A stretch of 64,000 nt of DNA from Lewinellaceae bacterium (GTDB lineage Bacteria; Bacteroidota; Bacteroidia; Chitinophagales; Saprospiraceae), in contig JACJYO010000006.1 of assembly GCA_020636075.1 (NCBI GenBank), positions 434,001 to 498,000 of the forward strand, given 5' to 3'. The notes beneath the pieces are model-generated. The model searched no databases. It saw only the letters and a list, made by a program, of their open reading frames with translations, and was not told where the DNA came from. A program made the position numbers and the translations under genes. How positions within the stretch are numbered: position 1 is the first letter of the stretch; every line of letters starts with the position of its first letter. Below, in pieces: positions 53,851 to 63,176 of this stretch.

Positions 53851-55779
53851 ATGAACATACACCTGGCTTTTACGTCCGAAAATACCCGATTTGAAAAAAT
53901 CCCTACCCGAATATTCGATACATCTGTTGATGCTTCCATTACCGTAGCCCGGGAAATTGCCGACCTGATCCGGGCAAAAGCCCGAAAAAAAGAGCAATGT
54001 GTATTGGGGTTGGCCACGGGCTCCACACCCACCAGTGTTTACGGCGAATTGGTCCGCCTGCACCAGGAGGAAGGGTTGAGTTTTCAAAATGTAGTGACGT
54101 TCAACCTGGACGAATACTACCCGATGCAGCCCAATGCATTACAGAGCTACGTCCGCTTTATGCAGGAGTACCTGTTCGATCACGTGGATATTTTGCCGGA
54201 AAACGTACACATCCCGGATGGAACCGTTCCGAAGGAAAAAGTAGCCGAATTTTGCGCTGCGTATGAAGCCAAAATTGAAGCCGTTGGCGGTTTGGATCTT
54301 CAAATTCTGGGCATTGGTCGCACGGGGCATATCGGCTTCAACGAACCCGGTTCCGGGCAGCAGTCGCGCACACGTCTGATCACACTCGACCACATTACGA
54401 TCACGGATGCCGCCAGTGATTTTTTCGGCGAAGAAAATGTGCCGCGCAAAGCCATCACCATGGGTGTCGGCACCATCCTGGCGGCGCGCAAGGTGATCCT
54501 CATGGCTTGGGGCGAAGGCAAAGCAGCAATCATCCGGGAGGCGGTGGAAGGTGCTGTCTCCGACCACGTGCCCGCCACGTATCTGCAAAACCACGCTGAT
54601 GCTACTGTGATCCTGGATCGCGCCTCGGCCGCCGAACTGACACGGGTGAAAACGCCCTGGCTGCTCGGTGGAATTCCCTGGGACCACATGCTCATTAAAA
54701 AAGCCGTGATCTGGCTTGCCATGAAACTGGAAACACCCATCCTCAAACTGACCAACCGCGATTACATGGACCATGGGATGGGGGATATCATCACCGAGTT
54801 CGATTCGGCTTACAACATCAATATCCGGGTGTTCAATGAACTGCAACGCACGATTACCGGATGGCCGGGTGGCAAACCCGATGCGGATGATTCTACGCGC
54901 CCCGAGCGTGCCGACCCAGCCCAAAAACGCTGCATCATTTTCAGCCCGCACCCCGACGACGATGTGATCTCCATGGGGGGCACATTTATCCGCCTGGTCG
55001 ACCAGGGCCATGAAGTGCACGTCGCCTACCAAACTTCCGGCAACATTGCGGTATTCGATGACGACGTGGTTCGTTTTGTCGACTTCGTGAATGACTTTCA
55101 CAAGGCATTCGACCTGGAAAAAACGGTGACCAGTATGATGTTTGACGCCGTCAAACGCAAGGTTCAGGAAAAACAACCCGGGGAAGTGGACGCCGCTGAA
55201 GTGCAACGCATCAAGGGGCTCATCCGACGTACTGAAGCCAAAGCCGGCTGCCGTTACGTGGGCATCGACGATAGCCGGGCACATTTTCTCGACCTGCCTT
55301 TTTACGAAACCGGCAAGGTGAAAAAAAAGCCGCTGGGGGAAGAGGATATTCGGATCACCATCGACTTGCTCAACGCCATTCAGCCGCACCAGATTTATGC
55401 TGCGGGCGACCTTTCTGATCCGCATGGTACGCACCGGGTTTGCCTGGAAGCTATTTTTCGGGCCGTTGAGCAGCTGAAACAGGAAAACACACCCTGGCTG
55501 AAGGACTGCTACATCTGGCTCTACCGCGGCGCCTGGCAGGAATGGGAAATCGAAAATGTAGACATGGCTGTGCCGCTCAGTCCGGAAGAATTGCTGCGCA
55601 AACGCCGGGCAATTTTCAAGCACCAGTCGCAAAAAGACCGCCCCTTGTTTCCCGGCCACGATTCGCGCGAGTTTTGGCAACGCGCCGAATCGCGCAACAG
55701 CGGCACCGCCCGCCTGTACGATATGCTGGGTTTGCCGGAGTACGAGGCGATTGAGGCGTTTAAGCGGTATTATTTTTAA
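53851..55779 (+). CDS. nagB: Glucosamine-6-phosphate deaminase fused to PIG-L/LmbE deacetylase-like domain
   Basis: A 642-aa cytosolic protein. The ATG at 53851 (MNIHLAF) is used. Residues ~15-265 form the NagB isomerase/deaminase domain: GLATGSTPTSVYGEL, Asp87 in TFNLDEYYPM (the general base region), and GIGRTGHIGFNEPGS. From ~365 on the chain is a PIG-L/LmbE-type zinc domain: SPHPDDDVISMGGTFIRL, with downstream GDLSDPHGTHRV. This fusion is known in Bacteroidota. NagB turns GlcN6P into fructose 6-phosphate and ammonia. The second domain may remove an acetyl group from an amino sugar, so the pair could perform two linked steps (inference). It precedes a long inverted repeat. Confidence 0.93.
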   Translation: MNIHLAFTSENTRFEKIPTRIFDTSVDASITVAREIADLIRAKARKKEQCVLGLATGSTPTSVYGELVRLHQEEGLSFQNVVTFNLDEYYPMQPNALQSYVRFMQEYLFDHVDILPENVHIPDGTVPKEKVAEFCAAYEAKIEAVGGLDLQILGIGRTGHIGFNEPGSGQQSRTRLITLDHITITDAASDFFGEENVPRKAITMGVGTILAARKVILMAWGEGKAAIIREAVEGAVSDHVPATYLQNHADATVILDRASAAELTRVKTPWLLGGIPWDHMLIKKAVIWLAMKLETPILKLTNRDYMDHGMGDIITEFDSAYNINIRVFNELQRTITGWPGGKPDADDSTRPERADPAQKRCIIFSPHPDDDVISMGGTFIRLVDQGHEVHVAYQTSGNIAVFDDDVVRFVDFVNDFHKAFDLEKTVTSMMFDAVKRKVQEKQPGEVDAAEVQRIKGLIRRTEAKAGCRYVGIDDSRAHFLDLPFYETGKVKKKPLGEEDIRITIDLLNAIQPHQIYAAGDLSDPHGTHRVCLEAIFRAVEQLKQENTPWLKDCYIWLYRGAWQEWEIENVDMAVPLSPEELLRKRRAIFKHQSQKDRPLFPGHDSREFWQRAESRNSGTARLYDMLGLPEYEAIEAFKRYYF

Positions 55780-55783
55780 TGTT

Positions 55784-55936
55784 TTGATTACATGATTGCA
55801 GATTACATGAATACATGATTTAAGAAGTAGTTCACCATCTCGGTACTGGCAAATCGTGGCATTTTGGTGAGAAGGTGGACACACTACGTATCCTTCTGCA
55901 ATCATGTATTCATGTAATCTGCAATCATGTAATCAA
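55784..55936. repeat. Perfect 37-bp inverted repeat with 79-bp loop
   Basis: 55784-55820 (ttgattacatgattgcagat...) is exactly complementary to 55900-55936. Each arm contains the internal duplication gattacatga. It lies between convergent genes. No T-run follows and no coding capacity is seen. Confidence 0.88.
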
Positions 55937-55949
55937 ATCCACATCTCTA

Positions 55950-57233
55950 CTAAACCAACTCCAAGGTTGTATCAGCCAATGCAGGCACTTTATCCAAAGC
56001 CTGCTCCAGATCCCACCACAAATCCTCCACATTTTCCACACCTACCGATAGCCGCACCAGCGCGCCGGTAATGCCGAATGCTGCTTTTTCGGCCGGGTCG
56101 ACACCGGCGTGTGTCATCGTGGCCGGGTGTTGTGCGAGCGATTCGGTGCTGCCCAGGCTGACAGCCAGTTTGACCAGTTTCAGGTGGTTCAGAAAGGCAA
56201 AGGCTTCGCGTTCACCGCCCTTCAGTTCAAAAGAAACCATGGCGCCGGGGGCATTGCATTGCCGCTGGTAAATTTCATAGGCTTCACCGTCTTCGGGGCA
56301 GAGCAGGCCGAGGTAGTGGACTTTGGCAATTTTCGGGTGTTGGGCCAGTCGCCCGGCGACGATCTGCGCATTTTCAGTTTGTTTTTCCATGCGGAGTTTC
56401 AATGTTTCCAGACTGCGCAACAGCAGCCACCCGGTGTGCGGGGCGATCATGTTGCCCAAAAAAGTGCGCAGTGTTTTCACCCGGGTGATGAGTTCGGCGG
56501 AGCCCAGGCAGGCGCCGGCAATCACGTCGCTGTGGCCGCCGATGTATTTGGTAGCGGAGTAGAGCACCAGATCGGCGCCATGCTGGAGCGGATGCTGCCA
56601 GAGCGGCCCCATATAGGTATTGTCGACGGTGACCAATGCACGGCGTTCGGGCGTGCTGAACTGGTCGGCTACCGAGCGACACATGGCGATGTCTACCAGG
56701 TCGTTTGTGGGATTGGCCGGTGTTTCGAGGTAGATCATGCCGAGCCGGTCTTTTTTGCCGGAGGCTTCAATGAGTTGCACTAACTCTTCGCGACTGGCAT
56801 GGGGCCGGAAGCCGAGCACTTCAATGCCGAATTTGGTCAGTACATGGTGGACAAAGTGGCTCGTGCCACCATAAAGCGGGTTGCTGTACAGGAGCAGGTC
56901 GCCGGGTTGCAGAAACTCAAACAGCGCGGTCGAAATGGCCGACATGCCGCTTTCAAACACCGCGCAGGCTTCGGCGCCGTCCCAGAGTTTGAGGCGTTCT
57001 TCGAGAATTTCCATATCGGGGTTGTTGATCCGGCTGTAGATAAGGCCGGATTTTTCGTGGGCGCCTTTTTCGCGCAAGCCATAGGCTACTTCGAAAAAAG
57101 CCTTGCCTTCGTCGGCGGTGCGGAAGGCAAAAGTGGAGGTTTGAAAGATCGGGCATTTAACGGCGCCTTCCGACCATTCGGGCCGGTATCCGTGGGACAT
57201 CATCAGGGTTTCGGGTTGAAATTTACGTTTCAT
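55950..57233 (-). CDS. Cys/Met-metabolism PLP enzyme (methionine gamma-lyase/cystathionine gamma-synthase type)
   Basis: A 427-aa cytosolic PLP-dependent enzyme acting on sulfur amino acids. The ATG at 57233 (MKRKFQPETLMM) is used; a TTG further up would add seven residues. Motifs in order: PIFQTSTFAF, YSRINNPDMEILEERL, FESGMSAISTALFEF, NPLYGGTSHF, ETPANPTNDLVDI, VDNTYMGPLWQHPL, and the PLP lysine in YSATKYIGGHSDVIAG. The end has SLGSTESLAQHPATMTHAGV and GALVRLSVGVENVEDLW. The build is typical of methionine gamma-lyases. The divergent Lrp-type regulator 135 bp away supports an amino-acid catabolic role. Sequence alone cannot separate lyase from synthase. Confidence 0.9.
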   Translation of the reverse strand: MKRKFQPETLMMSHGYRPEWSEGAVKCPIFQTSTFAFRTADEGKAFFEVAYGLREKGAHEKSGLIYSRINNPDMEILEERLKLWDGAEACAVFESGMSAISTALFEFLQPGDLLLYSNPLYGGTSHFVHHVLTKFGIEVLGFRPHASREELVQLIEASGKKDRLGMIYLETPANPTNDLVDIAMCRSVADQFSTPERRALVTVDNTYMGPLWQHPLQHGADLVLYSATKYIGGHSDVIAGACLGSAELITRVKTLRTFLGNMIAPHTGWLLLRSLETLKLRMEKQTENAQIVAGRLAQHPKIAKVHYLGLLCPEDGEAYEIYQRQCNAPGAMVSFELKGGEREAFAFLNHLKLVKLAVSLGSTESLAQHPATMTHAGVDPAEKAAFGITGALVRLSVGVENVEDLWWDLEQALDKVPALADTTLELV

Positions 57234-57368
57234 AATCGTTGTTTTTTCCTTCAAATTTCCGTCAAATAGATTATTTGTCCAGTGATTTAGGTTACATTGG
57301 GAAATGAATCTTATTTACTGGTATTTTGCAGATTGTATACCTGATTTGATTGTTAAAACAGACCCGAA

Positions 57369-57848
57369 ATGGAAAAAAATTCTACCCTTCCCGACGCGAC
57401 AGACCGCGCTATTTTACAGCTCCTCCAGGAGGATGCATTTTTAACAACGAAGGAAATTGCCGCGCAAACCCAGCTCACCACCACGCCGGTATTTGAGCGG
57501 ATCAAACGCCTGGAACGCGAGGGGTACATCGCGCGGTACACGGCTCTGCTCGACCGGCGAAAAATTGGTTTGACAATGCTCGTTTTTTGCGATGTATTGC
57601 TCAAGGAGCACAACCGTGAATACCTGCTGCGCTTTGAAGAATCGGTGGTGCGCCTGCCCGAGGTACTGGAGTGCCACCATGTGACCGGGGAATATGATTA
57701 CCTGCTCAAAGTTGCCGTGCACGATATGGACGACTACCAGCAGTTTATCAAAGAAAAACTGGCCGTGTTGGAAAACATCGGGCGGGTGCAGAGCCATTTT
57801 GTGATGACGGAGGTGAAAAATTCGACGGTGTTGCCGGTGGGGGAGTAG
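57369..57848 (+). CDS. Lrp/AsnC-family transcriptional regulator
   Basis: A 159-aa DNA-binding regulator responding to amino acids. An N-terminal winged helix-turn-helix (residues ~10-60: DRAILQLLQEDAFLTTKEIA; TTTPVFERIKRLEREGYIARY) is followed by the RAM/AsnC effector domain (residues ~70-150: LEHNREYLLRFE-like KEHNREYLLRFE; VTGEYDYLLKVAVHDMDDYQ; VQSHFVMTEVK). Length is typical. It is divergent from the PLP lyase gene with a 135-bp shared control region, the usual set-up in which the regulator controls the lyase (inference). Confidence 0.95.
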   Translation: MEKNSTLPDATDRAILQLLQEDAFLTTKEIAAQTQLTTTPVFERIKRLEREGYIARYTALLDRRKIGLTMLVFCDVLLKEHNREYLLRFEESVVRLPEVLECHHVTGEYDYLLKVAVHDMDDYQQFIKEKLAVLENIGRVQSHFVMTEVKNSTVLPVGE

Positions 57849-58026
57849 CCATCAACTTAACAGACCAGAGGGGGTGTACTTTTCCAATTTTTCTTTTCCA
57901 ATTTGACATTTCAAATTCATGAAACTTCCCCTATTGGGATCATCCTTTTGATTTGAAATGGCAAATTTGAAATTTGAACTTTGAAAAGTTGTACACCCCC
58001 TCTTGACCCTTAAGTTGATGGCTATA
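57846..58026. repeat. Long palindromic repeat (family D), full copy
   Basis: The arms agccatcaacttaa...agagggggtgtac (57847-57883) and their complement (57988-58024) are separated by a core with ttcatgaaact and aaatttgaaatttgaa. The end sequence tagccatcaactta also starts the family C insertion at 44981. The left end overlaps the regulator's stop codon. Confidence 0.8.
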
Positions 58027-58094
58027 GCCGGTAGGGTAGTGAACAAACCAACAAATCCGAAATCTAGCTACCTTTACCGCAAAACAAATACGCT

Positions 58095-59972
58095 ATGTTC
58101 CGCCTTTTAACTACCCTGTTATTTTTGGGCGCAGCCCAATTTCTGATTGCCCAAAGTGCTGATCTTTTTGTTCCCCGAAACATTGAGCGCGCCTATGTCA
58201 AAGGCACCCGAAGCGCCGACGGTAAACCCGGCCCCAACTATTGGCAAAACCGCGCCAGCTACGATATTCAAGTTAGCCTGGAGCCGAAAAAGCGCCTGGT
58301 GAGCGGCCAGGCAACGATTACCTACACCAACAACAGCCCGGATTCGCTTCCGGTTATCCGTTTCAAAATGCAACACGATGCCTACCGCAAAGGCAGTATG
58401 CGCGACGGTGATGTGGACCCTGCTGACATCGGTGAAGGAACCGTGATCCAGCGTCTGACGTACAACGGCCGCACGATAGGCAAAGACAAGCAACGCCGCC
58501 GCAACACTTTTCTGGATTTGCAACTCGGAAAAGGCGAAGCACTGGCTTCCGGCGCTTCAGCGACGATCACCGTCCAGTGGTCGTATACCATGCCTTCCGA
58601 CAAGAATGCCACCCGGGAGTGCGTGTGCGACCCGACGACTTTTTTCATTGCCTATTGGTATCCGCAAATTGCGGTGTACGACGATTACAACGGCTGGGCC
58701 AGCACCCCCTACAGCGGCACGGTAGAATTTTACCACGATTTTTCTGATTATGATGTGACCATCAGCTTGCCCAAGGGATATATGGCCTGGGCCACCGGGG
58801 AATGGCAGAATCCGGGTGATTTGCTGGAAAAAACCTACCTCGACCGCTTTAACCAGGCGCATACTTCAAATGAAGTGGTCAAAGTGTTTACCGAAGCCGA
58901 ACTCAAAGCCGGCGGTGTTTTCAAAAAAGCCAAACAGCACCGGTTTCACTACAAAGCCACCGATGTGCCCGATTTTACGTTTGCGGTCAGCGACCACTAC
59001 AACTGGGATGCGACCTCTGTGGAAGTGGATGCTGCCACCGGGCGCCGAACTTTCGTGAGTGCAGCCTACGACACCAAATCGCCAGACTATCCCAAGGTAG
59101 CCCGCATCGCTGCCGATGGCATTCACCTGATGAGCACCTGGCTGCCGGGTTATCCATTTCCGTATCCTTGTATGACCGTATTTAACGGCAATGATGGTAT
59201 GGAGTACCCTATGATGGTGAACGACGCCAGCGTAGGCGACCGCGACCCGACCAGCCTGACCGTGCACGAAGTGGCGCATACCTACTTTCCGTTCATGATG
59301 GGCATAAACGAGCAGGAGTATGCCTGGATGGATGAGGGCTGGGCCAGTTTTTTCGACGGTTTACTGGCCGACTCGCTTACCGGGCGCCAAACCGGTGGCG
59401 GCCGTGGCTACTCGTTTGCAGCGGGTACAGACACGGATGTTCCGCTGATGGTGCGTTCCAGTTTGCTGCGCGGCAGGGCGTATGGGATTGCCTCATACAG
59501 TCGTCCGCAAAATGCTTACCTGACCCTGCTCGACCAGTTGGGGTACGAAACCTTCCACCGGTGTATGGTGGCCTATATGGATCGCTGGAAAGGCAAACAC
59601 CCGATACCTTATGATTTTTTCAACACCTGGAACGAAGTGTCGGGGCAGGATCTGAATTGGTTTTGGAAGCCCTGGTTTTTTGAATGGGGACATCCGGACC
59701 TGGGCGTGCAGTCGGTAGCCCGGCCGGAAGGCGGCGACCGGGATGTGATTGTTATTGAAAAAATAGGGGACATGCCGGTGCCGATTCATTTGGAGGTTAC
59801 ATATGACGATGGCTCCTCCGAAACAATCCATTTCAAAGCTTCAGTCTGGCAATCGGGGGAAACCATGTCCACCATTGAATGCCAAAAAGGAAAAACAGTA
59901 AAAAGTGTAAATATGGGGGACCGCAACATCCCCGATACCGACCGGAGGAACAATACGTGGAGCAAAGCGTAA
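58095..59972 (+). CDS. Secreted M1-family metallopeptidase
   Basis: A 625-aa exported zinc aminopeptidase-like enzyme. The signal peptide is residues ~1-20 (MFRLLTTLLFLGAAQFLIAQ). The zinc site is complete: His391-Glu392 and His395 in HEVAHTYF, and Glu414 in WMDEGWASFF, giving HExxH-x18-E. The exopeptidase motif, usually GxMEN, reads GMEYPMM here, as in several Bacteroidota M1 relatives. The N-terminal beta-sandwich (residues ~40-230) and the C-terminal helical part are present; no ERAP-like long C-terminal domain and no T9SS domain are seen. It probably acts in the periplasm on peptides. Confidence 0.93.
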   Translation: MFRLLTTLLFLGAAQFLIAQSADLFVPRNIERAYVKGTRSADGKPGPNYWQNRASYDIQVSLEPKKRLVSGQATITYTNNSPDSLPVIRFKMQHDAYRKGSMRDGDVDPADIGEGTVIQRLTYNGRTIGKDKQRRRNTFLDLQLGKGEALASGASATITVQWSYTMPSDKNATRECVCDPTTFFIAYWYPQIAVYDDYNGWASTPYSGTVEFYHDFSDYDVTISLPKGYMAWATGEWQNPGDLLEKTYLDRFNQAHTSNEVVKVFTEAELKAGGVFKKAKQHRFHYKATDVPDFTFAVSDHYNWDATSVEVDAATGRRTFVSAAYDTKSPDYPKVARIAADGIHLMSTWLPGYPFPYPCMTVFNGNDGMEYPMMVNDASVGDRDPTSLTVHEVAHTYFPFMMGINEQEYAWMDEGWASFFDGLLADSLTGRQTGGGRGYSFAAGTDTDVPLMVRSSLLRGRAYGIASYSRPQNAYLTLLDQLGYETFHRCMVAYMDRWKGKHPIPYDFFNTWNEVSGQDLNWFWKPWFFEWGHPDLGVQSVARPEGGDRDVIVIEKIGDMPVPIHLEVTYDDGSSETIHFKASVWQSGETMSTIECQKGKTVKSVNMGDRNIPDTDRRNNTWSKA

Positions 59973-60062
59973 TTCCTGTTTATATTTGACGTTTAGAGAG
60001 CATGTTTGGGCTAAACAATAAATACCCAGCAATGCATAACCATCACAGACAATTTCCGCCCT

Positions 60063-60701
60063 ATGAATACGAATAAGTTACTCAATTATGTGCTGATAGC
60101 AATTCTGGCCGGCCTGGTCGTGGTTTTAGTTTATAAAGCCTGCGAAAAGAAACAGGAGGAGGAGCGGTTTGCCCAGGAGAACGCGGAATTTCAGCAAACC
60201 CTGCGCGACTTCGGATACATTGAATCGGATACAGCCGGCAGTTCCTTTAGCGGGGATGACAATGCCTATACCGACCCGGCGCCGAATCAGCAGCCTACTG
60301 TGACCAAAGACGGCATCGAATACGAAACACCGCAACCCAAAACAACAACTACAAACCAGCCCAAAACCACGCAACCGGCTTCTCAACCGGCTAAAACTCC
60401 GATAACGCAACCAGTTCCAAAAACGGAAGCGCCCACAAAGGTTTCAACGTCTTCAACCTCCAGCGATGGACGTTATCGCGTTGTAGCCGGTACGTTTACC
60501 ATTCTGGATGGTGCGCGCCGGGAAATGGAGCGCCTGATCAAAATGGGGTATCACGACGCTGAAGTTGGGAAATACAATCGTGGAAAATACGCTGTGGTCA
60601 TCATTAAACGCACGGATAGTTTGAGTGCGGCGCGCCGTCTGGTTGATGAACTCAAACGGAAGGGTGTTGATGCCCGCGTAGTAGACCGGGACCGGAAGTA
60701 G
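60063..60701 (+). CDS. SPOR-domain membrane protein
   Basis: A 212-aa protein. An N-terminal transmembrane segment (LLNYVLIAILAGLVVVLVYKA, residues ~6-26) anchors it in the inner membrane. A low-complexity Thr/Gln/Pro/Lys linker spans about residues 75-135. The C-terminus (about 138-212) is a SPOR domain (RYRVVAGTFTILDGARREME; GKYAVVIIKRTDSLSAARRL), a fold that binds denuded peptidoglycan glycans at division sites. A cell-division or envelope role is inferred. It is convergent with the AMP nucleosidase gene (38 bp gap). Confidence 0.9.
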   Translation: MNTNKLLNYVLIAILAGLVVVLVYKACEKKQEEERFAQENAEFQQTLRDFGYIESDTAGSSFSGDDNAYTDPAPNQQPTVTKDGIEYETPQPKTTTTNQPKTTQPASQPAKTPITQPVPKTEAPTKVSTSSTSSDGRYRVVAGTFTILDGARREMERLIKMGYHDAEVGKYNRGKYAVVIIKRTDSLSAARRLVDELKRKGVDARVVDRDRK

Positions 60702-60739
60702 TAAGGGCAGATTCAACAGGGCGCCACAGGTGTCGAGGT

Positions 60740-61591
60740 TCAATCTTCGAAACGGAGGTGTTTCACCGTTGCCCCACGGTTGATGAGTTGTTTCAGAGAA
60801 TCCACACCGATATCCAGGTGGAGTTGGGCGAAGTTGGCCGTGACTTTCTGGTCGGAGACTTCGGTTTTGATGCCATCGTGCGTCATGGGCATATCGCTCA
60901 CCAGCAGGAGGGCGCCGGCGGGCATCCGGTTCTTGAAGGCTGCCACAAAAATGGTGGCCGTTTCCATATCAATGGCATGGCAACGCAAGTCGATCAGGCG
61001 CCGCTTGAAATCGTCGCGGTGTTCCCAAACGCGTTTGTTCGTGGTGTACACCACGCCGGTCCAGTAGTCCTTTTCGTATTCCCGGATCGTCGTTGAAATT
61101 GCTTTTTGCAGCGCAAATGCCGGAAGCGCGGGTACTTCCGGGGGGAGGTAGTCGCTGCTGGTGCCCTCGCCACGGATTGCTGCGATGGGCAGGATCAGGT
61201 CGCCTACCTGGTTTTTTCCTGTTTTTACGCCACCGCATTTTCCCAAAAAAAGTACAGCGGCAGGGCTGATCACTTCCAGCAAGTCGATGATCAGGCCGGC
61301 ATTGGGGCTGCCGATCCCAAAATTGATGATGGTTATATTCTCAGCAGTAGCGGCCTGCATGGGTTTATGCGTGCCATGTACTTCCACATTGTGTTTTTCA
61401 GCAAACATGCGCACGTAGTTTCCGAAATTGACCAGCAGGATATATTCGCCAAACTGTTCGAGCGGCATACCGGTGTAGCGGGGGAGCCAGTCTTTTATAA
61501 TCCGGATTTTCGCTTCCTTTTCGCGGGTTTCCAGTTCCTGGGCGACGGCTTCGAGGTCTTCGGGGGTTATCGGGCGATTGGATGTTGTCAT
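60740..61591 (-). CDS. amn: AMP nucleosidase
   Basis: A 283-aa cytosolic enzyme that splits AMP to adenine and ribose 5-phosphate. The ATG at 61591 (MTTSNRPITPEDLEAVAQ) is used; the longer frame adds 26 unlikely residues. The nucleoside-phosphorylase-like core has INFGIGSPNAGLIIDLL, AVLFLGKCGGVK and GDLILPIAAIRGEGTS. The active-site region is CHAIDMETATIFVAAF (the Met-Glu pair that holds the ribose), followed by LLVSDMPMTHDGIKTE. It is the short form lacking the extra N-terminal regulatory domain of enterobacterial Amn, as is usual in Bacteroidota. Confidence 0.92.
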   Translation of the reverse strand: MTTSNRPITPEDLEAVAQELETREKEAKIRIIKDWLPRYTGMPLEQFGEYILLVNFGNYVRMFAEKHNVEVHGTHKPMQAATAENITIINFGIGSPNAGLIIDLLEVISPAAVLFLGKCGGVKTGKNQVGDLILPIAAIRGEGTSSDYLPPEVPALPAFALQKAISTTIREYEKDYWTGVVYTTNKRVWEHRDDFKRRLIDLRCHAIDMETATIFVAAFKNRMPAGALLLVSDMPMTHDGIKTEVSDQKVTANFAQLHLDIGVDSLKQLINRGATVKHLRFED

Positions 61592-61638
61592 AGCCTGGAA
61601 ATTTATGGTTGTGCGAATATCCTTTAAGATGCCGGGTT

Positions 61639-62589
61639 TCAAAAGATTCGGCGCCGTTGCATGACCCAATAGAGGAATCCGGTGAGCAGCGCCGTGAAGA
61701 GGATGGTAAGATAAAATGCCATAGGGCTATTCGGGATGCCGTTGGGGATATTCATTCCAAAAAACGATGAAATCAGCGTAGGCACCATGAGGACCACCGT
61801 GATGATGGTCAGCCGGTGGATGAAAACGTTCATGTTGTTCGAAATGATACTCGAATAGGCGTCCATTGTGCCGTTGAGGATGTTGGTATACACGTGCGAC
61901 ATGGACAGGGCCTGCGAATTGTCGATGATGATGTCTTCAAAAAGGTCGGTCAGATCTTCGTCGCCGTTGATGTGCAGAAAGTCCGTCCGTTTGACTTTCA
62001 TTTTGAGCAATTCGTTGGAATTGAGGGAGTTTACAAAGTACACCAGGCTTTTTTCAATGGAAAGCAGCTGCTTGAGTTCGGCATTCCGGCTGGAATGCAT
62101 GAGTTCTTTTTCGATGAGGTTTCGCCGCAGGTTGAGTTTTTTCAGGCAGGAAAGGAAATAGTACACGTTTTGCTCCATGACCTGCAGCACAAACCGTTTT
62201 TCATCGGAGGGGTTGAAGTTGCGCACTTTGCCCTCCAGGAAATTCGCCAATACAGGTGTTTCGAAGGCCGAAACGGTAATAATGTTTTCGATCGTCAGGA
62301 TCATGCCGATCGGGGCAGTGATGAACACGGCTTCGTTTTCTGCTTCGGAGATTTCGTTAAGCACCGGGGTATTGACGAGAATAAAGCGCACATCTTCATC
62401 GCGTTCGTAGCGTGCGCGTTCGTCAAGATCCAATGAGTCGGTCAGGAAAACAGGGTCAAATTCGAGCCGGCGGGCAAATTCCTCCAGTTCGTCAGGAGCG
62501 AAGGGTGGGGTAAGGTTTACCCAACAACCCGGCTCCAGCTCGGGCAGTTCCACGAGCTTTCGTTTTTCGCGTGCATAATAACGGATCAC
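61639..62589 (-). CDS. corA: CorA-family divalent-cation transporter
   Basis: A 316-aa inner-membrane Mg2+/Co2+ channel subunit. The long cytosolic N-terminal domain (residues ~1-245) is followed by two membrane helices. The signature Gly-Met-Asn is present at the end of the first (TLISSFFGMNIPNG). The second helix is FYLTILFTALLTGFLYWVM with a basic tail QRRRIF. The willow helix region (MSHVYTNILNGTMDAYSSII) matches the family. It is 47 bp upstream of the amn gene on the same strand and could share a transcript with it. Confidence 0.93.
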   Translation of the reverse strand: MIRYYAREKRKLVELPELEPGCWVNLTPPFAPDELEEFARRLEFDPVFLTDSLDLDERARYERDEDVRFILVNTPVLNEISEAENEAVFITAPIGMILTIENIITVSAFETPVLANFLEGKVRNFNPSDEKRFVLQVMEQNVYYFLSCLKKLNLRRNLIEKELMHSSRNAELKQLLSIEKSLVYFVNSLNSNELLKMKVKRTDFLHINGDEDLTDLFEDIIIDNSQALSMSHVYTNILNGTMDAYSSIISNNMNVFIHRLTIITVVLMVPTLISSFFGMNIPNGIPNSPMAFYLTILFTALLTGFLYWVMQRRRIF

Positions 62590-63176
62590 AGTCCATTGAT
62601 TGTCAGGTTCGTCATAAAAACAGTTTCAAGGGTGGTGCAAACTTACACCACGCCGGGCAGGCATCCAACACTTAATTCCGGTTATCTGCAAAAAACCGGA
62701 AAACAGAATTTTCATTAAAGTGCTGCATTGCCTGGTTAAGGTGATGCCTGTGCGGAAAGCGAACGGATATTTAGGCTATTGGTATATGCTGCCCGCCGGG
62801 GATAGTTTTTTGTTAAAACCTGACAAGAACGAAGGAAAAATTTCTATTATTGCACGATAAATAGCCACTCAAATTCTCTGTGGCCAAGCGCAGAAGACCG
62901 AATATCAAAGAACATTTTCGAATGCGTTTTTAATCCATCCTGATTAGTAGTCCCGCTTTGGCGCTTGTTTCATCTGTAACATCCCCTCGTTGAGCAGCCA
63001 ATTGTACCAGTACGGCGCCAGGAAATGGCCCGTTTAATCCGTTTACAATAACTTTGTATGCAGCGCCTTTGCGCTTTATTGTATCTGCATTTTTAATAAT
63101 CAGTTGCCGATCTCTTTCTCCGGCATTTTGAATACACTCAAACAAAATTCAGGCTTACACACTAAACCCATTTTGT
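62590..63176. other. Intergenic region before the choice-of-anchor-L gene
   Basis: 587 bp. It includes ttccggttatctgcaaaaaa then ccggaa (62676-62701), a possible weak hairpin, and ttttaatcca at 62929-62938, a string also found before both module leader ORFs; here no MKR leader or terminator follows. A 71-codon frame on the - strand (62930-63145) has no recognisable content and is not called. Confidence 0.4.

Noticed and set aside
62930..63145. 71-codon - strand frame before the choice-of-anchor-L gene
   Set aside because: No recognisable domain, no terminator and no supporting context; it may be chance or a remnant.
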